Assembly: GCF_051379705.1 (NCBI RefSeq)
Contig: NZ_CP179868.1
Span: 1,178,001-1,242,000 of the forward strand
Reading direction: 5' to 3'
Length of the DNA: 64,000 nucleotides
DNA from: Ekhidna sp051379705
Lineage (GTDB): Bacteria > Bacteroidota > Bacteroidia > Cytophagales > Cyclobacteriaceae
The translations under genes were made by a program, and so were the position numbers. Under the pieces are notes generated by a model, which did no database searches, was not told where the DNA came from, and saw nothing but the letters and a program-made list of their open reading frames with translations. Each line of letters begins with the position of its first letter. Position 1 is the stretch's first letter. Shown in pieces: positions 34,988 to 43,948 of the stretch.

Positions 34988-36319
34988 TCACTGATCTTTC
35001 TCATTTTTTTCCTCAATTTCGATCAGTACTTTGACAGCTCTAATTCCATTTATTTCAAGAATTTCTGCCTGGACTCCTTCGTCCAATTCGATTTTTTTAT
35101 TCTTTTCCAATTTATGGCCTTCTTTTTCCACGATTAGTCCTGATAAGGTGTCTGCATCTTCGGCACTAAGATTTAGCTTGAATCGTTCGTTGATATCATC
35201 GATATGAACATCTCCTTTGGCAATGATTTTTCCGTCTTTCTGTTCGGTAATCTCCGGCTCTTCCACATCAAATTCATCTTGCATACTCCCCACCAGTTCT
35301 TCTAATAAATCTTCTAAGGTGACAATGCCAAGAACAGTCCCGTATTCGTCCTGCACAAAAGCAAGGTGCTGACGTGCACTTCTGAACTCCTGCAGCAGTT
35401 TGCTAAGCAAGATGTTTTCGGGTACCATCATGGTGGGCCTTGCCACTGCCTTTAGATCTACCGTATCATTTTGATTATATCCTACAATGTCTTTTATATG
35501 AATTACTCCCAAAACTTTATCCAAGGAGTCATCGCATAGTGGGAAGCGGGTGTGTCTGGATGCTTTTGCAAACTCAAGGTTTTTGAGGAAGGAATCGTTG
35601 ACGTCAAGGATTTCAACTTCATTTCTTGGCTTTATGATTTGCCTGGCCACCGTATCATCAAAGCGAAAAACTGCATTGAGCAAACGATGTTCATTCTTGG
35701 TCAATTCCCCTTTAGCGTAGGCAATACTTAGGGAAGCCTGAATCTCTTCCTCGGAAAGAGGTGTATCATGTTCATCGGATTCATCAATTCCCAACCATTT
35801 CAAAATGACGTTAGTGATTCCGTTGAGCACATACATGAAAGGGTATAAGACCATGTAAAATCCTTTCAATAGCAAGGCAGAACCCAGGAAGACGGGCTCG
35901 GGTTTTCGAATCGCATAGATTTTAGGGACCTGCTCTCCTATGACAATGTGGAATGCTGTAATTGTAGTGAAGGCAATAGTGAAGGCAATTCCATGAACCA
36001 CATTTTCGGAGTTGATACCCAGGTCGTGTATTAGGGGTGTGATCAGGTGAGCAATGGCAGGTTCACCTATCCAGCCCAATGCAAGTGATGCCATGGTAAT
36101 ACCAAGCTGACATGCTGAGAGCGCAAGATTTTGCCGCTTGAATAACCACATAGCAGTGGTCGCAAATGGCTGCTTGTCTCTGATCATTTTCTTGACTTTG
36201 CTTTTCGTAAGCTTTACTAAAGCAAATTCTGCTGCAACGAAAAAGCCATTTAGGATTATAAAAATGACGGTTAAGCCAATCTTAATCCCATCCATGGTAT
36301 AGTTAGGTTCTGCTTCCAT
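34988..36319 (-). CDS. CNNM/CorC-type (hemolysin-family) transporter or regulator with CBS pair
   Basis: A 443-residue protein. Residues about 1-150 form the CNNM membrane domain (FFVAAEFALVKLTKSKVKKM, HIVIGEQVPKIYAIRKPEPV). A CBS pair follows at about 205-335 (HTRFPLCDDSLDKVLGVIHI, FVQDEYGTVLGIVTLEDLLE), then a CorC_HlyC domain to about 430. Relatives are linked to Mg2+ or Co2+ efflux and envelope ion stress. It is the last gene of the thirteen-gene island that also contains mgtE, so magnesium balance is a sensible reading. Start at ATG 36319; a second Met at residue 9 is possible. Confidence 0.9.
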   Translation of the reverse strand: MEAEPNYTMDGIKIGLTVIFIILNGFFVAAEFALVKLTKSKVKKMIRDKQPFATTAMWLFKRQNLALSACQLGITMASLALGWIGEPAIAHLITPLIHDLGINSENVVHGIAFTIAFTTITAFHIVIGEQVPKIYAIRKPEPVFLGSALLLKGFYMVLYPFMYVLNGITNVILKWLGIDESDEHDTPLSEEEIQASLSIAYAKGELTKNEHRLLNAVFRFDDTVARQIIKPRNEVEILDVNDSFLKNLEFAKASRHTRFPLCDDSLDKVLGVIHIKDIVGYNQNDTVDLKAVARPTMMVPENILLSKLLQEFRSARQHLAFVQDEYGTVLGIVTLEDLLEELVGSMQDEFDVEEPEITEQKDGKIIAKGDVHIDDINERFKLNLSAEDADTLSGLIVEKEGHKLEKNKKIELDEGVQAEILEINGIRAVKVLIEIEEKNEKDQ

Positions 36320-36331
36320 TCTGTTAGATGA

Positions 36332-37000
36332 TTAATGTGAAATTGCTTCTGAGACATAATGGTCCACTTCGTCCATTGAATGTAGCCAATAGTTGGATGA
36401 ATAAATGGTTATCAAAGTTTTATCTAGCGACTCTGCAGCTTCGAATTGCCAGATGATTCCTTCCGCTTCTGGAAAAGGGGCTCCATTTACCTGCTTGTCA
36501 AACAATCTGTTAATTATGGCATGGTCATCCATACCTTGTGCGAGTAGTCTTGTGAGAAAGGTTTTGTTGATTCCGGCTAAAGGCTCAAGGCTACCAGATG
36601 CCACTTCAATAGTGCATTTTACCGCATCAGTCTCCGGAAATCTCCCGGGGAATGCCCACTTCAATAGAACTGAACAATCGTATAGTTCATTATGAAGGTT
36701 GATGTCTGTGTACTCTTCCCACAGTTTCTCATCCATCATTTCGTTTGATAGATTTTGTATTTGTCCTTTACTTAGCTTGTCGCCAAGTTTGTAATTCAAG
36801 ACTAATTCTGCAGCTTCATCTGCTTCAAGTTCCTGCAAAGCCATGATTGTATAACTCCTAAGCTCATCAGGATCAAGCTCGTCCACATCATCAAAATCGG
36901 CTTCTTCCAGAATTTCTTTGAATTCCTCATTACTCCACGAATTGGGCAATTCATGAACTTCCTCGAAGGATCGCACCTTCACCTCGTATGTTATCTTCAT
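36332..37000 (-). CDS. hypothetical protein, 222 aa
   Basis: An acidic, mixed-structure cytoplasmic protein: EEFKEILEEADFDDVDELDP, ALQELEADEAAELVLNYKLG, ASGSLEPLAGINKTFLTRLL and a final YWLHSMDEVDHYVSEAISH. No signal peptide, membrane segment or recognised motif. It lies 12 bp before the CNNM gene and has its own ECF-like promoter in the 109-bp gap upstream, the largest gap inside the island. A role in the same stress response is inferred from position only. Confidence 0.75.
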   Translation of the reverse strand: MKITYEVKVRSFEEVHELPNSWSNEEFKEILEEADFDDVDELDPDELRSYTIMALQELEADEAAELVLNYKLGDKLSKGQIQNLSNEMMDEKLWEEYTDINLHNELYDCSVLLKWAFPGRFPETDAVKCTIEVASGSLEPLAGINKTFLTRLLAQGMDDHAIINRLFDKQVNGAPFPEAEGIIWQFEAAESLDKTLITIYSSNYWLHSMDEVDHYVSEAISH

Positions 37001-37020
37001 TTACAAATATTCTCTCCCCA

Positions 37021-37049
37021 TTGAGACTGCTTATTTTAAAAAAGTCACA
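37021..37049 (-). promoter_or_regulatory. ECF-like promoter P3 (weaker match)
   Basis: Minus strand TGTGACTTT (37049-37041), 13-bp spacer, GTCTCAA (37027-37021), 20 bp before the start of the 222-aa gene. Spacer is one base shorter and the -10 has two changes from P1/P2/P4. Confidence 0.45.
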
Positions 37050-37109
37050 AAAAAGGAGATGGATGAAGCCTGAAAGCGATAGCTATTTTGAACGTATGCT
37101 TGAAATTTA

Positions 37110-37958
37110 TTAATCGTCCAGACTTATTTCCAGCGAAAAATTTAAGCTAGCCACTCCCTTTCCTCTTACGGTTCCTATAATAGGCATGGTGTTTTTATAA
37201 TGAGCACACTTGGCAACCGGGATATGCGTGTGCCCAACGGCTATTCCATGACTTGGGTCATAGCCGATCCAACCTGCTCCCGGTATGTAAGTTTCCAGCC
37301 ATGCATGTAGTTCAAAAGCTGGTTCTGCTGCGTCTAGATAGAAGTAACCACTCACGAATCGAGAAGCAATCCCTAAGTGCCTTAACAAATGTATTTGCAT
37401 CCACGTAAGGTCTCTGCATGATCCATTCTTCAGCTTAAAGGTCTCTTTTGGCAATCGAGGATCTCCTTCTTCTCTGCTTTCTACCTTGAATGTTTTATGA
37501 ATTTCCTTAGTGAGTTCTAAGATGAATACAGAAGTTTCCGTGCCGGCAATTTCCATCAAGTCGTCCAGGTAGGCCTTCATCTCTTTGGAAAGCTCCAAAT
37601 ATGTGAGCGAGGGCTGAAGTAAGTTCTTTAAATGATCCGGGTAATCGAAGGAAAGTATGTGAGAGAAACTAGCAGGATAGATGAGGTAATTGAATGGGTT
37701 AAATGGCTCAGTAATAATCCTGGCCTCCGCAGAAACTTTAAGCTCTTTATGAAGACCCTCGAACCAGCAAAAATGGAACACATTGTTTTCCACATCCATT
37801 TGTTCTGAGATACCGATTGGTTGTGGGCTTACATTTAACTGAAAGTCTGTAATGGTCAGGTAGGGATCGCATGCGGGTTTAAAGCGCAAAAAATGTGGCT
37901 CAAGAAAAACGGCCTCATCAAATTGATAAATGGTATTGTGTTTGATTGTTAGCTGCAT
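37110..37958 (-). CDS. transglutaminase-like cysteine protease-fold protein
   Basis: A 282-residue protein with an N-terminal Bact_transglu_N beta domain (opening QLTIKHNTIYQFDEAVFLEP) and a transglutaminase core. The catalytic triad is visible: Cys181 in NGSCRDLTW, His218 in ELHAWLET and Asp234 in GYDPSHG. Relatives are predicted amide-bond hydrolases or peptide cross-linkers, often encoded near ATP-grasp ligases. Here RimK lies three genes upstream, so it may cut or transfer the peptide tag RimK makes. No signal peptide is seen, so it is probably cytoplasmic. Confidence 0.9.
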   Translation of the reverse strand: MQLTIKHNTIYQFDEAVFLEPHFLRFKPACDPYLTITDFQLNVSPQPIGISEQMDVENNVFHFCWFEGLHKELKVSAEARIITEPFNPFNYLIYPASFSHILSFDYPDHLKNLLQPSLTYLELSKEMKAYLDDLMEIAGTETSVFILELTKEIHKTFKVESREEGDPRLPKETFKLKNGSCRDLTWMQIHLLRHLGIASRFVSGYFYLDAAEPAFELHAWLETYIPGAGWIGYDPSHGIAVGHTHIPVAKCAHYKNTMPIIGTVRGKGVASLNFSLEISLDD

Positions 37959-37991
37959 TCAAGCTCTATCTATTTTCAGTCACTTAGCAAA

Positions 37992-38435
37992 TTAGACTAG
38001 TTTGGTGTCTTGCTTCGCTTTAAATGAAAGATATTGCTCATCCACATCCACTATGAACCTAGACTTCAAGAGTTTTCGGCCTAAAAGAATAGGGTAATTC
38101 ATTTCTGCCCGATCTGTGAGTGAGAAAGATGCTTTGATTCTCTTGCCGAACAGGACAACTACCGTTTTGATAATGTACCGCTCCTCAGAATGACCATTCG
38201 AGCTTTTTATTTTCTTCTTGAAAAAATCCCGAGACTGAAACACATGAGACCCTTTGCTTCCGTCCAAAGGAATGTGAAAATTGAGTTCTTCAACGCCATC
38301 TTTTTTTAGGATTTCAATGTGAGAACAATGGATAGCTGACCTGTTTGCACCTGTGTCAATTTTTGCTTCAATGTTCTGTAGATTAAAGAGAGGTAGATCA
38401 ACTCTATCTACACTCCCTATGGTTTTCTTTTGCAC
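37992..38435 (-). CDS. RimB-like pepsin-fold protease (COG4067, 'ATP-dependent zinc protease')
   Basis: A 147-residue single-domain retropepsin-like protein: KIDTGANRSAIHCSHIEIL holds the catalytic D-T-G-A, and PILLGRKLLKSRFIVDVD closes the fold as in the COG4067 family. Pseudomonas RimB, which acts with RimK on glutamate tails of ribosomal protein S6, belongs to this group. It sits between the transglutaminase and helical protein genes and four genes from rimK. The name 'ATP-dependent zinc protease' in databases is a misnomer; aspartic catalysis is what the sequence supports. Confidence 0.88.
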   Translation of the reverse strand: MQKKTIGSVDRVDLPLFNLQNIEAKIDTGANRSAIHCSHIEILKKDGVEELNFHIPLDGSKGSHVFQSRDFFKKKIKSSNGHSEERYIIKTVVVLFGKRIKASFSLTDRAEMNYPILLGRKLLKSRFIVDVDEQYLSFKAKQDTKLV

Positions 38436-38443
38436 GTATAAAA

Positions 38444-39004
38444 TTACTTTTTTATCTCATCTAAAATGTCGGTGGCACCTTCTACTCCTTCGCTCAAAGA
38501 TTTTTTCACACTGTCCATCGCTTCGCCTCCAATGTCTTTGGCTGCTTCAAGTGCTGCAATGATCGAATTCTTTGTTGCCGCTACGGTATCTCCACCTACT
38601 TGCTTGACACCACTAATTGATCCTTTAACTGCTTCCACAGCAACTTCACCAACATTGATCCCAAGATCTGTTGCTGCATGAATGGCCTGCTTTACAGATC
38701 CTTCAACGGCATCTTTTTGATCTACACCTGATTCCATGGCTCCTTGAATGGCTCCATCAACGATACCCTTTACTAATTTGATAGCACTGGTTCCAATCGA
38801 TCCAATCCCCTCAAAAGCTCCCTGAACGATTGATGCTGGTATTTGAATCCCTTTTACAACTAAATCCGAAGTGTTTTTAATTGTCGTTACTGCCAGTTCT
38901 TTAACAGAATCGACAATTGAACTTCCTAAATCTGCTGTTCCGGACAGAGCTCCTTTTACTCCGCCCTTTACTCCGTTTACTAATTTCGATAAAATGTTTG
39001 ACAT
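38444..39004 (-). CDS. all-helical repeat protein, low complexity, 186 aa
   Basis: A cysteine-free protein made of repeated amphipathic helices rich in G, A, V, S, K and D: LVNGVKGGVKGALSGTADLG, IVQGAFEGIGSIGTSAIKLV, VKGIVDGAIQGAMESGVDQK and AATKNSIIAALEAAKDIGG. No signal peptide. The pattern resembles membrane-surface or LEA/apolipoprotein-like helices. Not assigned to a family. It is 8 bp from the RimB-like gene and 43 bp from the deacylase gene, in the middle of the island. It could be the substrate of the RimK module or a stress-protective protein; both are guesses. Confidence 0.78.
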   Translation of the reverse strand: MSNILSKLVNGVKGGVKGALSGTADLGSSIVDSVKELAVTTIKNTSDLVVKGIQIPASIVQGAFEGIGSIGTSAIKLVKGIVDGAIQGAMESGVDQKDAVEGSVKQAIHAATDLGINVGEVAVEAVKGSISGVKQVGGDTVAATKNSIIAALEAAKDIGGEAMDSVKKSLSEGVEGATDILDEIKK

Positions 39005-39047
39005 GATTTCTTTTGTTTATGGTTTAAAATGATTGTTAAAAATGTTT

Positions 39048-40007
39048 TTATGATGTGATATTTTCAGTTTCTCTCCCAATGTGCATTAATGCATCTCCTC
39101 TGTTCACGACAGGATTATTGTTAACAGCGATAACGTGTCCGTTAAATTGGCTTTTGACGCTTTTTTCAAATTCACCAAAAGGTCCGGCTATGATTCCTAC
39201 TTTTTGCCCTTTTTCGACTGATTCTCCAGGCCGAACAAAAGAATAGTATAATCCTCCAGCTTTTGATCTAAGCCATGAAGAAGAGCTAATACGAATACTT
39301 TGGTAAACAGGCTCAGGAGCATCTTTTCTCATTCCCAAATACTTCATCACTCGCAAAGCACCGTTCACACCTTCGTCAATAGAGTTCTTTCTCAGACGTT
39401 GCGATTCTCCGGCTTCATATACAAGAATGGGCTTTCCTCTTTTGGCAGCCTCCTTCCGCAAGGATTTATCTCGAAAAGGTGAATGAATGATGTATTTAGC
39501 ACCAAAGGCTTTTGCCAAAGCAAGGTTTTCATCTACATCCATTTGACCCCTTATTTGTGGAAAATTGTTGATACGCGATCCTCCCGTATGAAAATCAAGC
39601 CCAAAATCTATCAACGGCAGAATTTCATTCCTAAAATGGAATGCTATTTGACTCGCTAGACTACCACTTCTTGTCCCAGGAAATGAGCGATTGACATCTT
39701 TTCCGTCTGGGACTTGTCTGGAGAAGTTGAGAAATCCATAAACATTTAAGATTGGGATACATATAGTTGTTCCGATTTCCACTTTATTAAGTTTTTGACT
39801 AATTATTCGCCTAACAATCTCCACCCCGTTAATTTCATCTCCATGCATTCCTCCCATGAGTAAAAGGGTTGGGCCTGGCTTTTTGGAACGAGAAACCACT
39901 ATGGGTATATCAATTTGTGTTCTTGTTGGTAGACGAGAGATAGTGGCCAGAATCTGTTTTTCTTTCCCGGGCTCAACAATCTGACCAGCTATTTTAAAAT
40001 CCTCCAT
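39048..40007 (-). CDS. succinylglutamate desuccinylase/aspartoacylase-family zinc deacylase
   Basis: A 319-residue M14-like hydrolase. Zinc ligands are visible as His55 and Glu58 in MGGMHGDEING and His140 in GLDFHTGGSR. The C-terminal part (from about 245) is a beta domain with YYSFVRPGESVEKGQKVGII. The family removes acyl groups from amino acids such as N-acyl aspartate or glutamate. Next to rimK it may hydrolyse a glutamyl or acyl amide product. It lies 27 bp after rimK. Confidence 0.9.
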   Translation of the reverse strand: MEDFKIAGQIVEPGKEKQILATISRLPTRTQIDIPIVVSRSKKPGPTLLLMGGMHGDEINGVEIVRRIISQKLNKVEIGTTICIPILNVYGFLNFSRQVPDGKDVNRSFPGTRSGSLASQIAFHFRNEILPLIDFGLDFHTGGSRINNFPQIRGQMDVDENLALAKAFGAKYIIHSPFRDKSLRKEAAKRGKPILVYEAGESQRLRKNSIDEGVNGALRVMKYLGMRKDAPEPVYQSIRISSSSWLRSKAGGLYYSFVRPGESVEKGQKVGIIAGPFGEFEKSVKSQFNGHVIAVNNNPVVNRGDALMHIGRETENITS

Positions 40008-40034
40008 TAAGCTTTGCTTATCTTTTAGTAATCG

Positions 40035-40913
40035 TTATTTAGCGTGGTTTTGCTCAATGTATTCAACAATCTTTCCAGCAATATCAACTCCGGTAGCATT
40101 TTCAATTCCTTCTAAACCTGGAGAGGAATTAACTTCCAGCACTAAAGGTCCACGTTCGGATTGCAGCATATCCACACCAGCAATCGCCAGTCCCATACTT
40201 TCAGCTGCTTTAAGAGCCGTCTCTTTTTCCTTAGCACTTAATTCAATCAAATTGGCTTGTCCACCTCTATGTAGATTTGATCTAAACTCACCTTCTTTAC
40301 CTTGTCTTTTCATGGCTCCAACGATTTCGCCATTTACTATAAATACGCGTATATCGGCACCTCCTGCCTCTTTGATAAACTCCTGTAGTATTACTCTTGT
40401 CTTTAGGCTATCGAAAGCTTCTACTACCGATGTTGCCGCTTTGTCTGTCTCAGCCAGCATTACTCCTAAGCCTTGAGTTCCCTCAAGGAGTTTAATCACC
40501 ACTGGAGCGTGTCCTACGTGTTTCAGTATCTTATTTTCTTCCTTGCTGTTGTTGGTAAATGCCGTCTTAGGCATTCTGACACCAGAACGTGACAGAATTT
40601 GAAGACTTCTCAACTTATCTCTAGATCTGGTGATAGCTTGTGACTCAACAGCCGTAAAAACTTTCATCATTTCAAACTGTCTAACTACGGCAGTACCATA
40701 GAAGGTCACTGATGCCCCTATTCTTGGAATAACAGCATCTATGTTATCAAGTTTGTCTCCTTTATAATAAATCACAGGACCCGAATCGTCCATGACAATG
40801 TCACACTTTAGATGATCCACCACCATTGCTTCGTGACCTTTTTGTTCGATTGCTTCGATCAATCGTCTGGTTGAATAGAGTTTAGGGTTTCTGGAAAGAA
40901 CTGCGATTTTCAT
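40035..40913 (-). CDS. rimK: RimK-type ATP-grasp alpha-L-glutamate ligase
   Basis: A 292-residue ATP-grasp enzyme: opening KIAVLSRNPKLYSTRRLIEA, SRDKLRSLQILSRSGVRMPK, VVIKLLEGTQGLGVMLAETD, VNGEIVGAMKRQGKEGEFRS and the metal-binding VLEVNSSPGLEGIE. This closely resembles the ribosomal S6 modification enzyme RimK, which adds glutamates to a C-terminus. In this island it is followed by a deacylase, a RimB-like protease and a transglutaminase, all of which can act on amide bonds. The true acceptor here is unproven. Confidence 0.93.
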   Translation of the reverse strand: MKIAVLSRNPKLYSTRRLIEAIEQKGHEAMVVDHLKCDIVMDDSGPVIYYKGDKLDNIDAVIPRIGASVTFYGTAVVRQFEMMKVFTAVESQAITRSRDKLRSLQILSRSGVRMPKTAFTNNSKEENKILKHVGHAPVVIKLLEGTQGLGVMLAETDKAATSVVEAFDSLKTRVILQEFIKEAGGADIRVFIVNGEIVGAMKRQGKEGEFRSNLHRGGQANLIELSAKEKETALKAAESMGLAIAGVDMLQSERGPLVLEVNSSPGLEGIENATGVDIAGKIVEYIEQNHAK

Positions 40914-40946
40914 AGTTTATAGTTTTGAATTAGTAATTCGATTTAT

Positions 40947-42254
40947 TTAAAATATTCCTAGAGCTGATCCAAGTAAGGTTGCTAACCCAAGGAAACTCAA
41001 GAATCCCATGATGTCTGTGACTGTGGTAAGAACAATCGAAGAAGACTGAGCAGGATCTTGCCCAAAGGCTTTTAGTATGATTGGGACGACCGCTCCGGAG
41101 AATCCGGCGATGACCATCGATAGTATCATGGAAGTTCCAATGACCAGAGAAATACCAAAAGAGGATGCCCAGAAATAGGCTATTACAGATGTAGTGAGTG
41201 CTACAGCTATCCCGTTGATAAAACCCACAGCTACTTCTTTACGAGCTACCTTCCACCATTGACTCGTTTGAATTTCCCTCAAAGCGAGCCCTCTCATAGT
41301 AACTGCCAGTGCTTGAGATCCGGTATTACCTGATTGCCCAGCAACTACCGGCAGAAATACTGCTAATACAGTGACCTGAGCAATGGTTTCCTCAAAAGCA
41401 CCCACTATTGATGCTGCCAGAAATGCTGTAGCAAGATTAATCTGAAGCCAAGGAAGTCTTTTCTTCACAGCAAACAATGGAGTTGATAAGGCTCGCTCCT
41501 CTCTGCCTGCACCAAACATGGCCAAAACATCTTCAGAAGCATCTTTTTGAGTAGCAGCTACTAAGGCACTGTTACGAATGATTCCGAGTATATGATTGTC
41601 AATATCTACCACAGGCAGGTTAATGATTTTACCTTCTTCAAAAAGCTTCACAACTTCTTCTGCCGGGGACATTACTGACACACTTTCACATGGAACCACC
41701 AATTCATCCAATGTCGTTTCTGGTGTTGATATCGCAATGGTTTGAATGAACACTTTTCCAAGTAGTCTTCCCTTGCTATCTGTTACATAGAGATTCACCA
41801 TTTTCTTATCCCCAATCGATCTCAGCTTATTCAATACCTGATCCACCGTATTTTCCGGCTGGAAAGTAATGATGCGAGTATCCATCAAGAAGCCGGCAGC
41901 CTCAGGAGGATAAGAAAGCATCTCCCGAATACTTTTTGACTTTCGCTCTGAAAAGAGTCCTAGTCTTTTTTCTAAAAGCGATGATTTGGTACGTGATAAT
42001 AGTTTTGCTGCTAAGTATGGATCAATTGCATCAAAAACAGATAAAAAGGCACTCTCTTCCATGCTTTCTATTACACTGGCCACTACATCTGGGCTAAGAT
42101 TGGTTAGCAACTCCTCTGTAGCATCTGATGGTAGATCCTTTAGATATTCTACGATTTCTTCTGGGCTGAAAGCATTGAACGTTGCTGCCACTTCCTCTGG
42201 AAATAATTGAATGTATTTATCTACCAGTCTGCTTTTGATCTCTGTTAGTTCCAT
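40947..42254 (-). CDS. mgtE: MgtE-family magnesium transporter
   Basis: A 435-residue protein with the three MgtE parts: N-terminal superhelical domain (EIVEYLKDLPSDATEELLTN), a CBS pair at about 130-250, and about five membrane helices from residue 270 on. The pore region has PVVAGQSGNTGSQALAVTMR, a signature of the Mg2+ pore. The gene follows its soluble relative by 11 bp, and rimK comes 33 bp later. Confidence 0.94.
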   Translation of the reverse strand: MELTEIKSRLVDKYIQLFPEEVAATFNAFSPEEIVEYLKDLPSDATEELLTNLSPDVVASVIESMEESAFLSVFDAIDPYLAAKLLSRTKSSLLEKRLGLFSERKSKSIREMLSYPPEAAGFLMDTRIITFQPENTVDQVLNKLRSIGDKKMVNLYVTDSKGRLLGKVFIQTIAISTPETTLDELVVPCESVSVMSPAEEVVKLFEEGKIINLPVVDIDNHILGIIRNSALVAATQKDASEDVLAMFGAGREERALSTPLFAVKKRLPWLQINLATAFLAASIVGAFEETIAQVTVLAVFLPVVAGQSGNTGSQALAVTMRGLALREIQTSQWWKVARKEVAVGFINGIAVALTTSVIAYFWASSFGISLVIGTSMILSMVIAGFSGAVVPIILKAFGQDPAQSSSIVLTTVTDIMGFLSFLGLATLLGSALGIF

Positions 42255-42265
42255 GGCTCTTGCTA

Positions 42266-43078
42266 TTAAGGTTTTAGGTTTGATTCTGCACTCCCAAGCA
42301 GGCCTGTCAGCCCAATTGTAAATAGCTCGCCCAAAGCATTTCCTGCTTTTATTGCCGAGTTGTCTATTGTCGTTTTACCAGATTTAACTTCAGATAGTGA
42401 GACTCTGGACACGGTCCCAATAAATTCTCCATTTACTTTCACTACCGGCAAGTCAATGAATGCATGATCCCAATTTTCAAGTAGCTCCTTTGCACTCATA
42501 TCAGCAAAGACTGTCCGTGAAACCTTATTCATCACTATTTGAATTGTTTTGTTTGGATCATTCGTGATCAGCTCATTCACCTCCAGATATCCAACAAGTT
42601 TTTTCTCATCATCAAGGACAAAGACATGTGGTTTGACAACAGCTTTGCTACTCTTAATAAGGTGCAATGCTTTTTCTATTTTCATGTTTACCGGGAGCGT
42701 AAAAACATAGGGTTCCAGGTGGGCGCCTACCTGATCTTTGTCAAAGGCAAGTACACGCTTTAAGTTTTTAGCTCTTTCTGGTTGAACTTTATTTAGTATT
42801 TGAGTACTTATTGATTTCTCGCATATCCTCAGAATTGCTTCAGCATTCGAAAGGGACAGATGATCCATACAGGCTACTGCTCGCTCAAGTGTTATCTTTT
42901 CCAATACCTTACCCGATTTGTAGGGAAGCAATCGTGACAAAATAACCATGGATTGATCGAGTGTTAAAGAATCAATCAATACGGTAATTTCCTCAGTTTC
43001 AAGCTCGTTAATTGCAGCTATCGCAATTTCAGGATGGCTGGAGAGAAACTGATCGATCAGGAGTTGGTCGTTATTCAT
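42266..43078 (-). CDS. soluble MgtE-like protein (N-domain plus CBS pair, no pore)
   Basis: A 270-residue paralogue of the cytosolic part of MgtE: N-terminal superhelix (IAIAAINELETEEITVLIDS, GKVLEKITLERAVACMDHLS), then a CBS pair (HVFVLDDEKKLVGYLEVNEL, DLPVVKVNGEFIGTVSRVSL). The C-terminus ends without a membrane domain. It overlaps the MscS gene by 4 bp and is 11 bp before mgtE. It may form mixed complexes with MgtE or act as a Mg2+/nucleotide-sensing regulator; this is inferred from architecture. Confidence 0.88.
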   Translation of the reverse strand: MNNDQLLIDQFLSSHPEIAIAAINELETEEITVLIDSLTLDQSMVILSRLLPYKSGKVLEKITLERAVACMDHLSLSNAEAILRICEKSISTQILNKVQPERAKNLKRVLAFDKDQVGAHLEPYVFTLPVNMKIEKALHLIKSSKAVVKPHVFVLDDEKKLVGYLEVNELITNDPNKTIQIVMNKVSRTVFADMSAKELLENWDHAFIDLPVVKVNGEFIGTVSRVSLSEVKSGKTTIDNSAIKAGNALGELFTIGLTGLLGSAESNLKP

Positions 43079-43884
43079 TTTGATTGATCTTTGATGATGG
43101 TAATTCTGGTTTCGTTGAATTCTTTAGCCGGAACTACCACTAATCCAGTATTTGTCTCCAGCGATACGGCATGATCTGTGATTTTAACTATGGTGCCGAC
43201 AAGATCGCCCAGCATGATGGTGGTTCCCAACTGATGAGACTTTCGCACATAATAAGATCCAAGAATATTGCTTACTGAAGTTTTTGCTCCTAATCCAAAT
43301 GCAAGTGAGGCACCAAACAACAAAGAGGCGAGAATGATGATAAAAAGGTTTGTAAGGAAGATGATATTCACTCCCAATTGCCCGACAGCAATGACAATCG
43401 CAATAAATATGACCAAATACCGAAGTGATCTTCCTAAAAATTTACCATTGGCAATGCCTGTTCTGGATGCCGCTGACTGAATGAGGTCTCCAAGGAGTCT
43501 TCCGGCAACAAGTCCGATAAAAATGATAACTACCGCTACCAAAATGTTTGGGAGGTAACTCACAATTTTATCAAACCACTCGCTAAAAAAATCAAGGCTC
43601 AGAATCCGGATTGCAATCAGAACAGAAATGGTAATGATGATCCAGAAAAAAGTGGCAGCTATAAATGTCGCGGAGCCTTTAAAATCTACATTTAACATTC
43701 TCTCCTGAAGTCGTTCATTCAGACTTTTATTTAGGAAAAGAATTAAACGACGAACCAGTTTTTTAACAAGCTTTCCGATTACAAAGCCGATAAGAATGAC
43801 AACAATAGCCATGATCAATCGGGGCAGCAAATCAGTAAAACCAGAAAGTAAACCACTCAGGAATGAGTCTATTTCTTCTTTCAT
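43075..43884 (-). CDS. MscS-type mechanosensitive channel (second of two)
   Basis: A 269-residue small-conductance channel. Start at ATG 43884 gives MKEEIDSFLSGLLSGFTDLL; the longer frame to 43941 would begin upstream of the ECF promoter's expected transcript start. Three to four membrane helices are followed by the MscS pore and beta domain (LLFGASLAFGLGAKTSVSNI, GDLVGTIVKITDHAVSLETN). The distance from promoter -10 to start codon (28 nt) equals that of the other MscS gene at 44772. Likely releases solutes on membrane tension. Confidence 0.9.
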   Translation of the reverse strand: MKEEIDSFLSGLLSGFTDLLPRLIMAIVVILIGFVIGKLVKKLVRRLILFLNKSLNERLQERMLNVDFKGSATFIAATFFWIIITISVLIAIRILSLDFFSEWFDKIVSYLPNILVAVVIIFIGLVAGRLLGDLIQSAASRTGIANGKFLGRSLRYLVIFIAIVIAVGQLGVNIIFLTNLFIIILASLLFGASLAFGLGAKTSVSNILGSYYVRKSHQLGTTIMLGDLVGTIVKITDHAVSLETNTGLVVVPAKEFNETRITIIKDQSK

Positions 43885-43912
43885 ATGTGTGGGTTTAATT
43901 TCAATTGCACAC

Positions 43913-43942
43913 TTATGACTCCCGATCGTAAGAAAAGTCACA
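43913..43942 (-). promoter_or_regulatory. ECF-type promoter P2
   Basis: Minus strand TGTGACTTT (43942-43934), 14-bp spacer, GTCATAA (43919-43913); 28 nt to the MscS start codon at 43884, same geometry as P1. It overlaps the stop end of the upstream 73-aa gene by nothing and lies wholly in the intergenic gap up to about 43948. Confidence 0.75.
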
Positions 43943-43948
43943 TATTAT

